Assembly (NCBI GenBank): GCA_036375995.1
Contig: DASVBE010000120.1
Span: 1-61,191, forward strand
DNA: 61,191 nt
Direction of reading: 5' to 3'
DNA from: DASVBE01 sp036375995
GTDB taxonomy: Bacteria > Actinomycetota > Actinomycetes > Streptosporangiales > Streptosporangiaceae
The first letter of the stretch is position 1; every line of letters starts with the position of its first letter. The position numbers were made by a program, and so were the translations under genes. Of the stretch, positions 9,078 through 20,904 are shown piece by piece. The notes under the pieces were generated by a model that did not search any database, was not told where the DNA came from, and was given only the letters and a program-made list of their open reading frames with translations.

Positions 9078-9779
9078 ATGTCAGCGGAGTGCCCCGCACC
9101 CCCGCCGCCGCGTCCCAGCCCGGCCGCATGCAGGCCCGCGACCGGGGCCGCCGGCGGCTTATTCCCGATCGCTCCCGTACTCCCCCTGATACCGCGAACT
9201 CGCGTCCCCGGCTCCGGCCGGCCCCTCCCCGACGCGATCGCCGTCGTCCGCCCGCTGTCCCTCCCCCGGACCGCCCCGCCCTACGACGACCAGCCCGCAG
9301 GCTCCCAGCCCGCAGGCGCCCAGCCCGCCGCCCGGGCCCGTGCCCGCCCACCGCACGCCGGGTGCCCGCCACGCACCGGATCCCCGCCGGGCACCGCGCC
9401 CGGCCCAGGTGAGCCGCCAGGCGCCTGGACCGGCCAGCCCGGCCCGGGCGAGCCGCCGCACGGCTGGCCGCGGCACTTCGCCCAGGTGCTGGCCGAGACC
9501 CTGTCCGGGGCGCGGCCGCCGCGGCAGATCACGCCGTGGACGACCGGCCAGGCACGGCGGCACATCGAGCGGCTCGGCCCGGCCCTGGCCCTGGACACCA
9601 CCCCGCAGGTGCGCCGCTTAGTGACGTTCCGGCCGTGCGCCGACGTCATGGAGATGACCGTCATCCTCGGCGTCGGCCCGCGGACCCGCGCACTGGCCGT
9701 CCGCCTGGAGCGGGACCGGCTGCGCACCGCACCACCGCACGCGCCCAGCTGGCGCTGCACCGCCGTCGAGGCAGCCTAG
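9078..9779 (+). CDS. Rv3235-family protein
   Basis: The first ~125 residues are Pro/Ala/Gly-rich and probably disordered. The last ~105 form a conserved-looking domain beginning HFAQVLAETLSGARPPRQIT with the motif VRRLVTFRP, which I associate with the Rv3235 family near secA in actinobacteria. No function is known to me. The ATG at 9078 has CGGAGG 4-9 nt upstream. The gene converges on secA, with a repeat-rich spacer between. Confidence 0.75.
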   Translation: MSAECPAPPPPRPSPAACRPATGAAGGLFPIAPVLPLIPRTRVPGSGRPLPDAIAVVRPLSLPRTAPPYDDQPAGSQPAGAQPAARARARPPHAGCPPRTGSPPGTAPGPGEPPGAWTGQPGPGEPPHGWPRHFAQVLAETLSGARPPRQITPWTTGQARRHIERLGPALALDTTPQVRRLVTFRPCADVMEMTVILGVGPRTRALAVRLERDRLRTAPPHAPSWRCTAVEAA

Positions 9780-9799
9780 GATGCGCCGCCAGCTCCCCG

Positions 9800-9985
9800 C
9801 CCGCGCGAGCCTGCCACCGGCCCGCGGAAGATGCCGACCGGCTCTCCGCCAGCCCCACCCTGCCCGCGCGAGCCCGCCACCGGCCCGCCCCAGGCGCCGG
9901 CCCACTCCCCGCCACCCCACCCCGGCCCGCGCGAACCCGCCACCGGCCCGCCCAAGGCGCCGGCCCACTCCCCGCCAGCCCTCAG
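9800..9985. repeat. 63-bp tandem repeat, about three copies, downstream of the Rv3235-family gene
   Basis: Units start at 9800, 9863 and 9926, each beginning CCCGCGCGA, with substitutions between copies; the last is slightly truncated. They fill part of the 450-bp gap between the two convergent genes. The period is divisible by three, but no start with a ribosome site accompanies the frames. The window's other long tandem array, inside the ThiF-like gene, also has a 63-bp period. Confidence 0.75.
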
Positions 9986-10129
9986 TGGACCCAGCACGGG
10001 CCCGCCGGTCCAGCGGGCCAGCTGACCAGCTGGGCTGCGCCGGCGTCTGAGCCGGCTCAGCGTCGCCGGTCTGGCCTGGCTGCGCGCAGTCCGGCGCGGA
10101 GCCCGGCAGGGCCTTCCGGGCCAGCATGA

Positions 10130-10169
10130 GCCAGCCCCGGCGGACCGGGTCCGGTCCGCCGGGGCTGGC
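10130..10169. terminator. Strong 19-bp hairpin between convergent Rv3235-family gene and secA
   Basis: Positions 10130-10148 pair perfectly with 10151-10169 around a 2-nt centre. The hairpin lies ~60 nt past the secA stop and ~350 nt past the Rv3235-family stop. No T-run follows on either strand, as is common for actinobacterial terminators. It probably serves secA, perhaps both genes. Confidence 0.7.
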
Positions 10170-10185
10170 GGGGTCAGCTGACGGG

Positions 10186-10229
10186 CTGCGGTCAGGAACC
10201 CCGGCTGCGGTCAGGAACCCTGGCTGCGG

Positions 10230-10242
<13 letters not shown>
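10186..10242. repeat. Three 19-bp direct repeats that duplicate the secA 3' terminus
   Basis: Units 10186-10204, 10205-10223 and 10224-10242 share CTGCGGTCAGGA plus CCC-GG. The third overlaps the last secA codons and stop, so the first two look like tandem copies of the gene's end, now downstream of the stop. Confidence 0.7.
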
Positions 10243-13253
<3,011 letters not shown>

Positions 13254-13517
13254 TCTCGTCGCGCTCCTTGCGGATCATCTAGCTGATTAGCCCCGCAGCC
13301 GCTGGGCTTTCCAAAGGGGCCGGGCCAGGCCGGCCGGTGCGGGTGGCAGGCTCATACCACCACGGTTACCAGTCATGGTAGGCGAGTAGCGGGGTGATGC
13401 CGAGCCTGAGCGCCAAGGACGGCCGCCGGCAGCGCATCCGCGCCCAGGATGCTAGCCTCCCGCAGGCCCCGTGACGTTGTCCGGTACCGTGGACCCAGGA
13501 CGAGAGGAGCAGCGCAC

Positions 13518-13826
13518 ATGGCGGACCAGCTCGCATCAAGCACCATGGGCGAGGCGTCGCAGGACCCCGCGGTTACCGGGGGACATCACCCTGCGGACGG
13601 CGCCATGCTGACCCATCAGGTCAGCGGGCTCTTCACGCCGCTGCCCGCGTACCACGGCCGGGCGATCTCCTGGATCTCCGTGTCCGCGATCGTCGTCGCG
13701 TTCATCGTCGGCGGCCTGGCCCTGATCGCCGGGCCCACCTGGTGGCTGTTCTGGGCGAGCGTGGGCCTGGCGGTGGCCGGCTGCCTGGTCGCCGCGGCCA
13801 CCAACATCATGGAAGACTGGTACTAG
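13518..13826 (+). CDS. HGxxPAAW-family small membrane protein
   Basis: The product has 102 residues, a His/Gly-rich N-terminal half and two transmembrane helices at about 52-71 and 76-94, ending NIMEDWY. The motif YHGRAISWISV is a variant of the HGxxPAAW signature of a small actinobacterial family of unknown function. The start is ATG 13518, preceded by GAGAGGAGC at good distance. An upstream in-frame start at 13449 would ignore this site. It is divergent from secA across ~264 bp in which I see no clear promoter. Confidence 0.8.
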   Translation: MADQLASSTMGEASQDPAVTGGHHPADGAMLTHQVSGLFTPLPAYHGRAISWISVSAIVVAFIVGGLALIAGPTWWLFWASVGLAVAGCLVAAATNIMEDWY

Positions 13827-13914
13827 ACCGTTACCCAGCCGGGCTCAGCACAGCCAGGTCAGGCCCGGGCGAGCTAAGCACGGGCGGGCCAGCCGGAATG
13901 TCCGGGGCCCCCGC

Positions 13915-13920
13915 TACGCT
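13915..13920 (+). promoter_or_regulatory. -10-like TACGCT, leaderless start of the YcaQ-type gene
   Basis: TACGCT lies 8 nt before the ATG at 13929, and no Shine-Dalgarno is present. The same hexamer and spacing precede the Rv3259-type gene at 30623. Confidence 0.5.
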
Positions 13921-13928
13921 CGGTCGCC

Positions 13929-15179
13929 ATGTCCCGTGCCGCGGCCGCCGCCCCCGCTCCCCAGGTCAGCCTGTCCCCTGACGACGCGCGCCTGATCACT
14001 CTGCGCGCCCAGGGCCTGACCGGGACCGAGGGCAGACGCGGTGGCGTGCCCGGCATGCTGCGCCGGATCGGCGCCGTCCAGCTGGACACGATCAGCGTGC
14101 TGGCCCGGTCCCACGAGCTGGTCGCCTACGCCCGGCTCGGCACCATCCCCCGGGCCCGGATCGAGCGCGCCTACTGGGGCCAGGAAACGGCCAGCGCCGC
14201 CCGCACGGCCGGCGCGTTCGAGTACTGGTCCCACGCGGCCTGCGTGCTGCCGATCGAGGAATGGCCCTACTACGCGTTCCGTCGCCGCGCGCTGTCCGCC
14301 CGCCTGATGCGCTGGCACGCCACCAACGAGAGGACCTGCGCGGAGGTGCTGGCCCGGCTCCGCGCCGACGGCCCGCTGACCGCCACCCAGCTGGGCGGGG
14401 CGAAGAAGGGCGGCCCGTGGTGGGACTGGTCGGAGACGAAGATCGCGGTGGAGCGGCTGCTGGACACCGGTGAGGTGATCTGCGTCCGGCGAACCGGCTG
14501 GCGGCGGGTGTACGACCTGCCCGAGCGGGTGCTGCCCGGGGAGCTGCTCGGCGCCGACAAGCCCGACGAGGAGTGCGTCAGGAGGCTGGTGGCCACGGCC
14601 GGCCGGGCGCTGGGCGTGGCCACCCGCGCGGACCTGCTGGAGTACCAGCGGGTCAGGCAGTGGGGCGTGCAGACGATGAGCACGGTCGCGGCCACCCACG
14701 ATGTCGCGCTGGCCGCCGGGCTGGTGCCGGTCAGCATCGGCCACGGCGACCGCGCCACCCCCGCCTGGGCCGACCCGGACGCCCTCGCCGCAGCCGGCGG
14801 CAACGGCACCGGCGGCCGCGGCCGGCACCGGGTCACCCTGCTGTCCCCGTTCGACTCCCTGATCTGGGACCGCAAGCGGACGCTGCGGATGTTCGGCTTC
14901 GAGCACGTGCTCGAGGCCTACGTGCCGCAGCCCAAGCGGGTGCACGGCTACTACACGATGCCGCTGCTGGCCAGGGGCCGCCTGCTGGGCCGGGTGGACC
15001 CGGTGCGCCGCGGGCGGACCCTGGTCGCCCGGCAGCTGTCGCTGGACACCCCGGCCGCGGCCGAGCCGATGGCGAAGGCGCTGCGCGAGGCGGCCGGCTG
15101 GGTCGGCTGCGACGACGTCAGCCTGGGCCGGGTGAGCCCGCCGGAACTGGCCAGCCGCCTCGAAGCCGCGCTCCGCTGA
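13929..15179 (+). CDS. Winged-helix DNA glycosylase of the YcaQ/AlkX-AlkZ family
   Basis: Members unhook DNA interstrand crosslinks and excise bulky alkylated bases. The 416-residue protein has the family core RRIGAVQLDTISVLARSHELV. The catalytic Q-x-D is Gln51-Leu52-Asp53, the YcaQ (AlkX) variant rather than the Q-x-Q of the self-resistance AlkZ enzymes, by my recollection of that literature. The AFEYWSHAACVLP segment and a C-terminal LLSPFDSLIWDRKRTLRMFGFEH block also match. It stands alone, converging on the response-regulator gene, so a housekeeping role is more likely than antibiotic self-resistance. With the ATL and AlkA-like genes it is one of three alkylation-repair genes here. Confidence 0.88.
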   Translation: MSRAAAAAPAPQVSLSPDDARLITLRAQGLTGTEGRRGGVPGMLRRIGAVQLDTISVLARSHELVAYARLGTIPRARIERAYWGQETASAARTAGAFEYWSHAACVLPIEEWPYYAFRRRALSARLMRWHATNERTCAEVLARLRADGPLTATQLGGAKKGGPWWDWSETKIAVERLLDTGEVICVRRTGWRRVYDLPERVLPGELLGADKPDEECVRRLVATAGRALGVATRADLLEYQRVRQWGVQTMSTVAATHDVALAAGLVPVSIGHGDRATPAWADPDALAAAGGNGTGGRGRHRVTLLSPFDSLIWDRKRTLRMFGFEHVLEAYVPQPKRVHGYYTMPLLARGRLLGRVDPVRRGRTLVARQLSLDTPAAAEPMAKALREAAGWVGCDDVSLGRVSPPELASRLEAALR

Positions 15180-15209
15180 GGGTACGGACCAGCCGCCCCC
15201 GGCGCTGGC

Positions 15210-15932
15210 TCACCGCAGCTCGATCAGCTTCTCCCTGACCGCCACCATCACCGCTTCCATCCGGGAGTGGATCTGGAGCTTCTCCAGGATGTTGCGCACG
15301 TGGTTCTTCACCGTGTTCTCGGAGATGTACAGCTCCTTGGCGATGTCCCGGTTGTTCATGCCCCTGGCCACCAGCCGCAGCACCTGCATCTCCCGCTCGG
15401 TCAGCTTGGGCGCCGGGATCTCCTGCACCTGCTCGCTGGCGGTGTCCCGCTTGGCCAGGGTGGCGAACTCGGTCAGCAGCTTGCCCGCCATCGACGGGTT
15501 GATCAGCGACTGGCCGCCGTGCACCGCGCGCACGGTCTCGGCCACCTCGTCCAGCGGCAGGTCCTTGAGCAGGTAACCGCTGGCCCCGGCGCGGATCGCC
15601 TCGAAGAGGTCCTCCTCCTCGTCGCTGATGGTCAGCATGACGATCTTGGCACTGGGCGCGACCGCCTTCATCACCCGGCAGGCCTCGATGCCGCTGCTGC
15701 GCGGCATCCTGATGTCCATCAGCACCACGTCCGGCAGTGACTCGCCGGCCTTCTCCACCGCCTCGGATCCGTCACTGGCCTGCCCGACCAGCTCGATGTC
15801 GTCCTCTTCATCCAGGACCATCTCCAGGCCCCGGCGGAACAGTGCGTGATCGTCGACGATCAGCGTCCGAATAGGCTCGGGACGTCCAGGGCGTTCTTCG
15901 GGCTGCACCGCAGCCCTGGGGGCTCCGTCCAT
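15210..15932 (-). CDS. NarL/FixJ-type response regulator
   Basis: A receiver domain carries the acid pair Asp27-Asp28, phospho-acceptor Asp73 (LMDIRMP) and the switch Thr and Lys (MLTIS, LLKDLP). A LuxR-type helix-turn-helix starts at LTEREMQVLRL (~172) and runs to the C-terminus. ATG 15932 gives 240 residues and has GGAGGAGG 5 nt upstream; an in-frame start at 16019 lacks this. No histidine kinase is adjacent, so it is an orphan here. Streptomyces has a similar regulator between secA and hpf, so the neighbourhood is conserved, but its signal and targets are unknown to me. Confidence 0.9.
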   Translation of the reverse strand: MDGAPRAAVQPEERPGRPEPIRTLIVDDHALFRRGLEMVLDEEDDIELVGQASDGSEAVEKAGESLPDVVLMDIRMPRSSGIEACRVMKAVAPSAKIVMLTISDEEEDLFEAIRAGASGYLLKDLPLDEVAETVRAVHGGQSLINPSMAGKLLTEFATLAKRDTASEQVQEIPAPKLTEREMQVLRLVARGMNNRDIAKELYISENTVKNHVRNILEKLQIHSRMEAVMVAVREKLIELR

Positions 15933-15980
15933 GACGCCTCCTCCCATTGACCTGCCCTCTCTGCCAGTCCGGCCGCTCCT

Positions 15981-16001
15981 CAGGCCGCCCGGAGCGGCCT
16001 G
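15981..16001. terminator. 8-bp hairpin in the hpf-response regulator gap
   Basis: CAGGCCGC pairs with GCGGCCTG around a 5-nt loop. It is weaker than the hairpin at 16064-16100 and may be part of the response-regulator leader instead. Confidence 0.35.
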
Positions 16002-16063
16002 CCGTGATTGCGCGATCAACTCTTGCCGACCCGCGCGGGCTGCGCAACCGCAGCGCCGGCGGG

Positions 16064-16100
16064 TCCCGGTGCCCGGCGGTGCGCACGCCCGGCACCGGGA
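16064..16100 (-). terminator. Probable hpf terminator hairpin
   Basis: TCCCGGTGCC at 16064-16073 pairs with GGCACCGGGA at 16091-16100, 17 nt past the hpf stop. No U-tract follows. Confidence 0.5.
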
Positions 16101-16116
16101 TACCCCGGGGCGTTGC

Positions 16117-16953
16117 TCAGCTCACCCCGGCCGCCCGTTTCGCGGCCAGCTTGCGCCGCCGCGCCGACCGCGGTTTCTGGCCGCTGGAGCGCCCGGCACC
16201 GTCCGCGGATTCAGGATCACGGGATACGGCTGCCGCGGCGCGGGTGCCGTTCAGCGCGGCGGTCCCGTCCGGCGCGGCCGCGGCCTGGCCGTTCGCGACC
16301 GGAGCGCTTTCCACCAGCCGGAGCAAACCGTACTGGTAACCGCGGCGGCGGTAGACCACGCTGGGCTGCCCGCTCCCGGTGTCGCGGAACAGGTAGAAGT
16401 CGTGCCCGACCAGTTCCATCTCGAACAGCGCCTGGTCGACGCTCATCGGCTGGGCATCGTGCGCCTTCTGCCGGACGATCAGCGGGCCCTCGCCCTCCAT
16501 CGGGATCGCGATCAGGTCGTCGTCGTCCGCCGCGGCGGTCACCTCCGCGGGCCACTCGTCCGCGGGCTCACCCCCGCCCGGTGGCCCGGCGTCGCCGGTG
16601 TCCGGTGGCCGGCCCGCGGCCGCGGCCGGCTTGCCGCCCTGCCCGGTGTGACGGCACTTGCGCCGGTCGCCGGACCGGCGGAGCCGGGACTCGAGCTTGG
16701 CGAAGGCCATGTCCAGTGCGGTGAACCGGTCTTCGGCCGCGGCCTCGGCCCGGATCACCGGGCCCCGGGAGGAGATCGTCAGCTCGACCCGCTCACGGCG
16801 CCCGGCCTGGCGCGGGTTCCGCTCGGTAGACACTTCCACGGCGATCCGGGCCACCCGGCTGTCCAGCCGGACGATCCGGGCCAGCTTGGCCCTGGCGTGG
16901 CTGCGGAAACGCTCCAGCACTTCCGTGTGCCGGCCCTTGAAGACGATGTCCAT
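16117..16953 (-). CDS. hpf: Long-form ribosome hibernation promoting factor
   Basis: Long HPF binds the 30S subunit and dimerises 70S ribosomes into inactive 100S particles. The N-terminal domain (residues ~1-110) starts DIVFKGRHTEVLERFRSHARAKL and has the HPF/RaiA fold pattern. A Pro/Gly/Asp-rich linker follows. The C-terminal dimerisation domain (~170-235) includes KAHDAQPMSVDQALFEMELVGHDFYLFRD and VVYRRRGYQYGLL, then a basic tail. ATG 16953 is preceded by AAGGAGGT at 8 nt and gives 278 residues; the longer in-frame reading to 17106 has no such site. The upstream gap is long and structured, which allows regulation in the leader. Confidence 0.93.
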   Translation of the reverse strand: MDIVFKGRHTEVLERFRSHARAKLARIVRLDSRVARIAVEVSTERNPRQAGRRERVELTISSRGPVIRAEAAAEDRFTALDMAFAKLESRLRRSGDRRKCRHTGQGGKPAAAAGRPPDTGDAGPPGGGEPADEWPAEVTAAADDDDLIAIPMEGEGPLIVRQKAHDAQPMSVDQALFEMELVGHDFYLFRDTGSGQPSVVYRRRGYQYGLLRLVESAPVANGQAAAAPDGTAALNGTRAAAAVSRDPESADGAGRSSGQKPRSARRRKLAAKRAAGVS

Positions 16954-17373
16954 TACCGGAGACCTCCTTCTGCCCGCTCTCGGGATTGGGATAGTCGGCG
17001 GCACCCGCCCGGCCGACCTGGTCTTCGACCCCACATCCGCCTGCTGAGAGGGTCGCGGCGCTGTGCCACTACTGCTCTTCTCCCGGCCCGGGCGGCATCC
17101 GGCCACCCGGCGGGGCAGGGCTTACCTCTAAGCCGCACCGTGATCGGTCGACAATAAGTCGCCTTACGTGGGCCGCTTCGCCTGCGGCTGGCATCGGCTT
17201 GCCAGTGCCGGCGCCCCGTAGGGGCATCCGGCCTGACGCAACCACGGACCCGGGCGGGTGCCATGACACGACGCTAGCCCGGTTCCGCGCGAATGCAAGA
17301 GGCGGGGTCCAGGAATGAACTACAGATAGTGACCCTAGTCGTACCTAACGCCGGCAAAGGGCTCTCCCGTGCC
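16954..17373 (-). other. 420-bp leader/intergenic region upstream of hpf
   Basis: I see no convincing gene. On the hpf strand it contains a GCCCC-TAC-GGGGC hairpin and a CTGGCA/TGCCAG hairpin (both ~17180-17225), and a GCTTA/TAAGC hairpin (~17126-17139). Less GC-rich DNA at ~17320-17350 is a candidate promoter region (TATCTG, TGTAGT). M. tuberculosis has a comF-like gene between hpf and lpqB; no ComF reading frame is recognisable here. Confidence 0.5.
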
Positions 17374-19155
17374 CTAGCCCGGGTAGGCCGGGTCCTGCCC
17401 GGGCGGCAGCGGCCGCCAGTTGTCGGTGCTGACCACCAAGGTGGCCATCCCTCCCTTGGAGTTCCCGACGACGATCTGGCCGCCGCCGACGGTCAGCGAT
17501 ATCGCGTTCGCGGCGGGCGCAAGCTCGGTCGGCTGGCCGCCGTTCACCGGCACCTTGTGGATCTGCGCCGCGGCGGTGCCGGCCTGCACGAGCACGGCCA
17601 GGTTGTCGGCGTCGTACCAGCTGACCGCGGCCGGCTGGGCGACCTTCGCGCCCACCTGGACCGGGCTGGTGATCGAGGCCGCAGACCCGGAGTGGGCGAT
17701 CGCGCCGACCATGACCTGCGAGCCATCAGGCCCGCGGACGATCATCGCCACCCGGACGCCGTCCGGGGCCACCCGCAGCATGGTCACCTGCTGCTTGCCG
17801 TCGAAGGGCAGGTCTACCGCGGTTGGTGCCTTGCCGCCCGGCTGGAGCAGCCACACGCCCTTGGCGGTGGCAGCCCACAGGTCACCGCCCCGGTCCCAGC
17901 TCAGCGAGGTGACCTTGCCGCCCGGCCGCCAGCGGTCCAGCCTGGCGTCCTTGCTCAGCGCTCCGATCTCGACGTCCCGGCCGTTCGCGGCGATGCCCGC
18001 CAGTGCCGGGGTGCCGCTGGTCACCGGGGAGACGGCGATCGCGGTCATCGGCACGGCACCGGCGCCGGCCTGACCGGGGACCGGCTCCGGCTCGGCCGAG
18101 CCGGAGGCGGGCAGGCTCTGCACGGTCCCGTCGCTGGCCACGAAGTACAGGCCGGCGTCGGCGGACGGGACCGGGACCATGCCGCTGTAACGGCTGCGGG
18201 CCGCGATCCCGTTGGGGGAACCCGGGATCTTCTGGGGCTCGCCGTTGACCTCGAGCCGCACCGAGGTGATCGCGGACGGGCCGTACGACGCACTGGTCAG
18301 CGTCCACACCAGCTGCGCGGCCACGGCCTTGAGGGTCTCCGAGCTGGCCCCGGCGATCGCGCCGCCCAGGTTGACCACGGCCGCGGAGCCCTCGATCCTG
18401 ACCGCGGACAGCTGCCTGGTGCCGTCGGGGAAGCTCGTCTGGGTGGCGCCCTGCAGCCAGCCGAGCGGCTGCTGGCCCAGCGCCGCGACCAGCCGGGTGG
18501 CCAGGTCGGTGGTGGTGGCCTGGAGCGGGACGAACACCGGGTCAGGGACCAGGGTCTTGCTGGTCGAGTCGAAGTAGTAGAGGTTGCGCGGCTGGTAGAC
18601 ACGGTGGAACTCGGAGTTGCTGAGCAGCAGCCGGTTGGGCGGGTCGGTGATCCGCCACTGCCCGTTGACCTTGGTCAGGCTGAACCTGATGGTGCGCGCC
18701 GGGCCGCTCACGACCTGCTGGTACTGGCCGTTGGCGCTGATCGAGGCGAGCTGCACACCGCTGACCTTCACGCTGGTCACCCGGAGGTTATTGGGCGGCT
18801 TGTTGATGTTCGCGGGCAGCACCAGCTTGGGGACGATCGGCCCGGACACCACGGTGACCGCCCAGCCCGGGTTCCAGGTGTGCGCCGACTTGGGGGCCAG
18901 GTACAGCCGGGCGAACGCGTGGTCCTGGGAAAAGCTGGCGCTGGCGGCCAGGAACCCGGACACGATCTGCTCCGGCCGCCAGCCCTTGCCGGGAGCGGCC
19001 GGGATCAGCTGGGGGTAGTCGGTGCCCTGGCCCAGGCCGGCCGGCGCCTCCTTGACCGGCAGGGCCTGGCCCCGGGTGGGCAGGGTGGCGCAGCCGGCCA
19101 GCGCGGCCAGGGCCAGGCAGGCGACCACAGCGGCCGGGCGCCAGCGGTCAGCCAT
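17374..19155 (-). CDS. lpqB: Lipoprotein LpqB, accessory factor of MtrAB
   Basis: LpqB sits on the outer face of the membrane and modulates the MtrB sensor. The signal peptide ends in the lipobox LAGC with lipidated Cys22. A GerMN-like domain (~residues 170-310) is followed by a beta-propeller-type region with repeated VSW/LSWDRGGDLW segments. The 593-residue length is typical. The start overlaps the mtrB stop by 8 bp, so the two are translationally coupled. Confidence 0.96.
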   Translation of the reverse strand: MADRWRPAAVVACLALAALAGCATLPTRGQALPVKEAPAGLGQGTDYPQLIPAAPGKGWRPEQIVSGFLAASASFSQDHAFARLYLAPKSAHTWNPGWAVTVVSGPIVPKLVLPANINKPPNNLRVTSVKVSGVQLASISANGQYQQVVSGPARTIRFSLTKVNGQWRITDPPNRLLLSNSEFHRVYQPRNLYYFDSTSKTLVPDPVFVPLQATTTDLATRLVAALGQQPLGWLQGATQTSFPDGTRQLSAVRIEGSAAVVNLGGAIAGASSETLKAVAAQLVWTLTSASYGPSAITSVRLEVNGEPQKIPGSPNGIAARSRYSGMVPVPSADAGLYFVASDGTVQSLPASGSAEPEPVPGQAGAGAVPMTAIAVSPVTSGTPALAGIAANGRDVEIGALSKDARLDRWRPGGKVTSLSWDRGGDLWAATAKGVWLLQPGGKAPTAVDLPFDGKQQVTMLRVAPDGVRVAMIVRGPDGSQVMVGAIAHSGSAASITSPVQVGAKVAQPAAVSWYDADNLAVLVQAGTAAAQIHKVPVNGGQPTELAPAANAISLTVGGGQIVVGNSKGGMATLVVSTDNWRPLPPGQDPAYPG

Positions 19156-20878
19156 CCTGGCCCTCCTTCGGCACGGTAGCCAGCTCGGCCTCGTCCGGGA
19201 TCAGCGGCAGCGGCGAGCCGGCCAGGGACACACCGGTCACCCGGGGCAGGGTCAGCCGGAACACCGAGCCACGGCCCGGCTCGCCCCAGGCCTCCAGCCA
19301 GCCGCCGTGCAGCAGGGCGTCCTCCAGCGCGATGGACAGGCCCAGCCCGGTGCCGCCCGAGGTCCGGGCCCGGGCCGGGTCGGCCCGCCAGAACCGGTCG
19401 AACACCAGGGTGGCCTCGCCCGGGGCCAGCCCGACGCCGAAGTCACGGACCGCGATCGCGACTGCGTCCCGGTCGGCGGCCACGGTCACCATCGCGTCCT
19501 TGTCCTCGCCGTGCTCGACCGCGTTGACGAGCAGGTTGCGCAGGATGCGGGCGACCCGCCGGCTGTCCACCTCGGCGACGCAGGGCCCGGCCGGCAGCCG
19601 GAACTGGATCTTCGTGCCGCGCCGCTCAGCAAGCTGCTGGGCGTCGTCGGCCGAGTTCCTGACGACGTCGCAGATGTCGACCGCCTCGGGATCCAGGGTC
19701 GCCGCGTTGGCGTCGTAGCGGCTGATCTCCAGCAGGTCGGCGAGCAGCGACTCGAACCGCTCGAGCTGGCCCTGGAGCAGCTCGGCCGACCGGGCCGAGG
19801 CCGGCTCCAGCTGCACGCGGGACGCGTACAGCACGTCGGCGGCGATCCTGATCGTGGTCAGGGGGGTGCGCAGTTCGTGCGACACGTCGGACACGAACTG
19901 CCGCTGAACCAGCGACAGCTCCTGCAGTTCGGCCATCTTCTCGGCCAGGCTGGCGGCCATCTCGTTGAACGAGGTGGCCAGCGCGGCCAGGTCGTCGGTG
20001 CCGCGGACCTCCATCCGCTCGGCCAGGTTCCCGGTGGAAAGCCGCTGGGCCCCGCGGGCCGCCTGCCGCACCGGGATCACCACCCAGCGGGTCACCAGCG
20101 AGGCGATCGCGGCCAGCAGGAACACCAGGGCCAGCCCGACGGCGACGATGGCCCGCTGCACCAGGGCCAGGGTCTGCTGCTCGGTGGTCAGCGGGAACAG
20201 GTAGTACAGCTGGTAGTTCCCGCCCAGCGGGGCGCCGATGGCCAGGCCGGGCACGGGGGCGCCGCCGTCGGCCGGGTTCAGCGTGGTCGGCTCGGAGGTG
20301 GCCTGGGTGCCGCCGGATTGCTGGAGGGCCTGCACCTGCTTGATCAGGTGACCGGGGATATCCGACAGCCGGTAGGGCCCCTGGAACCAGCCGAGCACGT
20401 TGGCGTTCCTGGCCCTGGCCGCGTTGACCATCACCGCGGCGCCGGTCGCCGCGCCCGCGTTCCGCTCCTGCGGCAGGGTCAGCAGGATCTGGTACATCAG
20501 GCCGCCGGCCCCGGCGGACGCGGGCGGCACCGCCCGCCCCAGGGCGAGCTGGTTCTCCGCGACCTTGACCCCGTCTGCGGCCAGCAGGGCGGCGGACCGC
20601 TCCTTGTTCTGCACCAGGCCGCTGGCGATCTGCTGCAGCAGGAAGAAGCCGAGGGTGGCGATGACCACGGCGGAGAAGATCAGCGTGGTGCCGACCACCC
20701 GCAGCTGCAGGGACCGGTTCCACTGCGCCCGCAGGGCGCCCAGGGCGGCGCTGGCGCGGTTCTGGGCACCGGCCCCGGCCCGGCGCAGCAGGGTCAGCGA
20801 AGCCGGGGATGGGACGGCCACGCGGCCGCGCCAGGATGAGCGCACGCCGCTGGTCCCGCTGCCTGCCCCTGCCTCCAT
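19148..20878 (-). CDS. mtrB: Sensor histidine kinase MtrB
   Basis: MtrB phosphorylates MtrA in response to envelope or osmotic state and cell division. The 576-residue product has two transmembrane helices (about 45-67 and 205-230) flanking an extracytoplasmic domain, a HAMP segment, a HisKA dimerisation helix with the phosphorylated His in DVSHELRTPLT, and an HATPase domain (N box NLLVNAVEHGE, G1 VRDFGVGL, F box VFDRFWRADP, G2 GGTGLGLSIA). It lies between mtrA (26-bp gap) and lpqB (8-bp overlap). Confidence 0.97.
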   Translation of the reverse strand: MEAGAGSGTSGVRSSWRGRVAVPSPASLTLLRRAGAGAQNRASAALGALRAQWNRSLQLRVVGTTLIFSAVVIATLGFFLLQQIASGLVQNKERSAALLAADGVKVAENQLALGRAVPPASAGAGGLMYQILLTLPQERNAGAATGAAVMVNAARARNANVLGWFQGPYRLSDIPGHLIKQVQALQQSGGTQATSEPTTLNPADGGAPVPGLAIGAPLGGNYQLYYLFPLTTEQQTLALVQRAIVAVGLALVFLLAAIASLVTRWVVIPVRQAARGAQRLSTGNLAERMEVRGTDDLAALATSFNEMAASLAEKMAELQELSLVQRQFVSDVSHELRTPLTTIRIAADVLYASRVQLEPASARSAELLQGQLERFESLLADLLEISRYDANAATLDPEAVDICDVVRNSADDAQQLAERRGTKIQFRLPAGPCVAEVDSRRVARILRNLLVNAVEHGEDKDAMVTVAADRDAVAIAVRDFGVGLAPGEATLVFDRFWRADPARARTSGGTGLGLSIALEDALLHGGWLEAWGEPGRGSVFRLTLPRVTGVSLAGSPLPLIPDEAELATVPKEGQDG

Positions 20879-20904
20879 GATCCTTCTCTGCCCGGCCGCC
20901 CGGA

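Noticed and set aside
9536..10129. Long frames on both strands through the Rv3235-secA gap
   Set aside because: They follow the 63-bp GC repeats, have no ribosome site, and extend out of frame from the Rv3235-family gene.
16954..17373. comF gene or pseudogene between lpqB and hpf
   Set aside because: Short frames here lack the phosphoribosyltransferase motif and the expected zinc-finger spacing.
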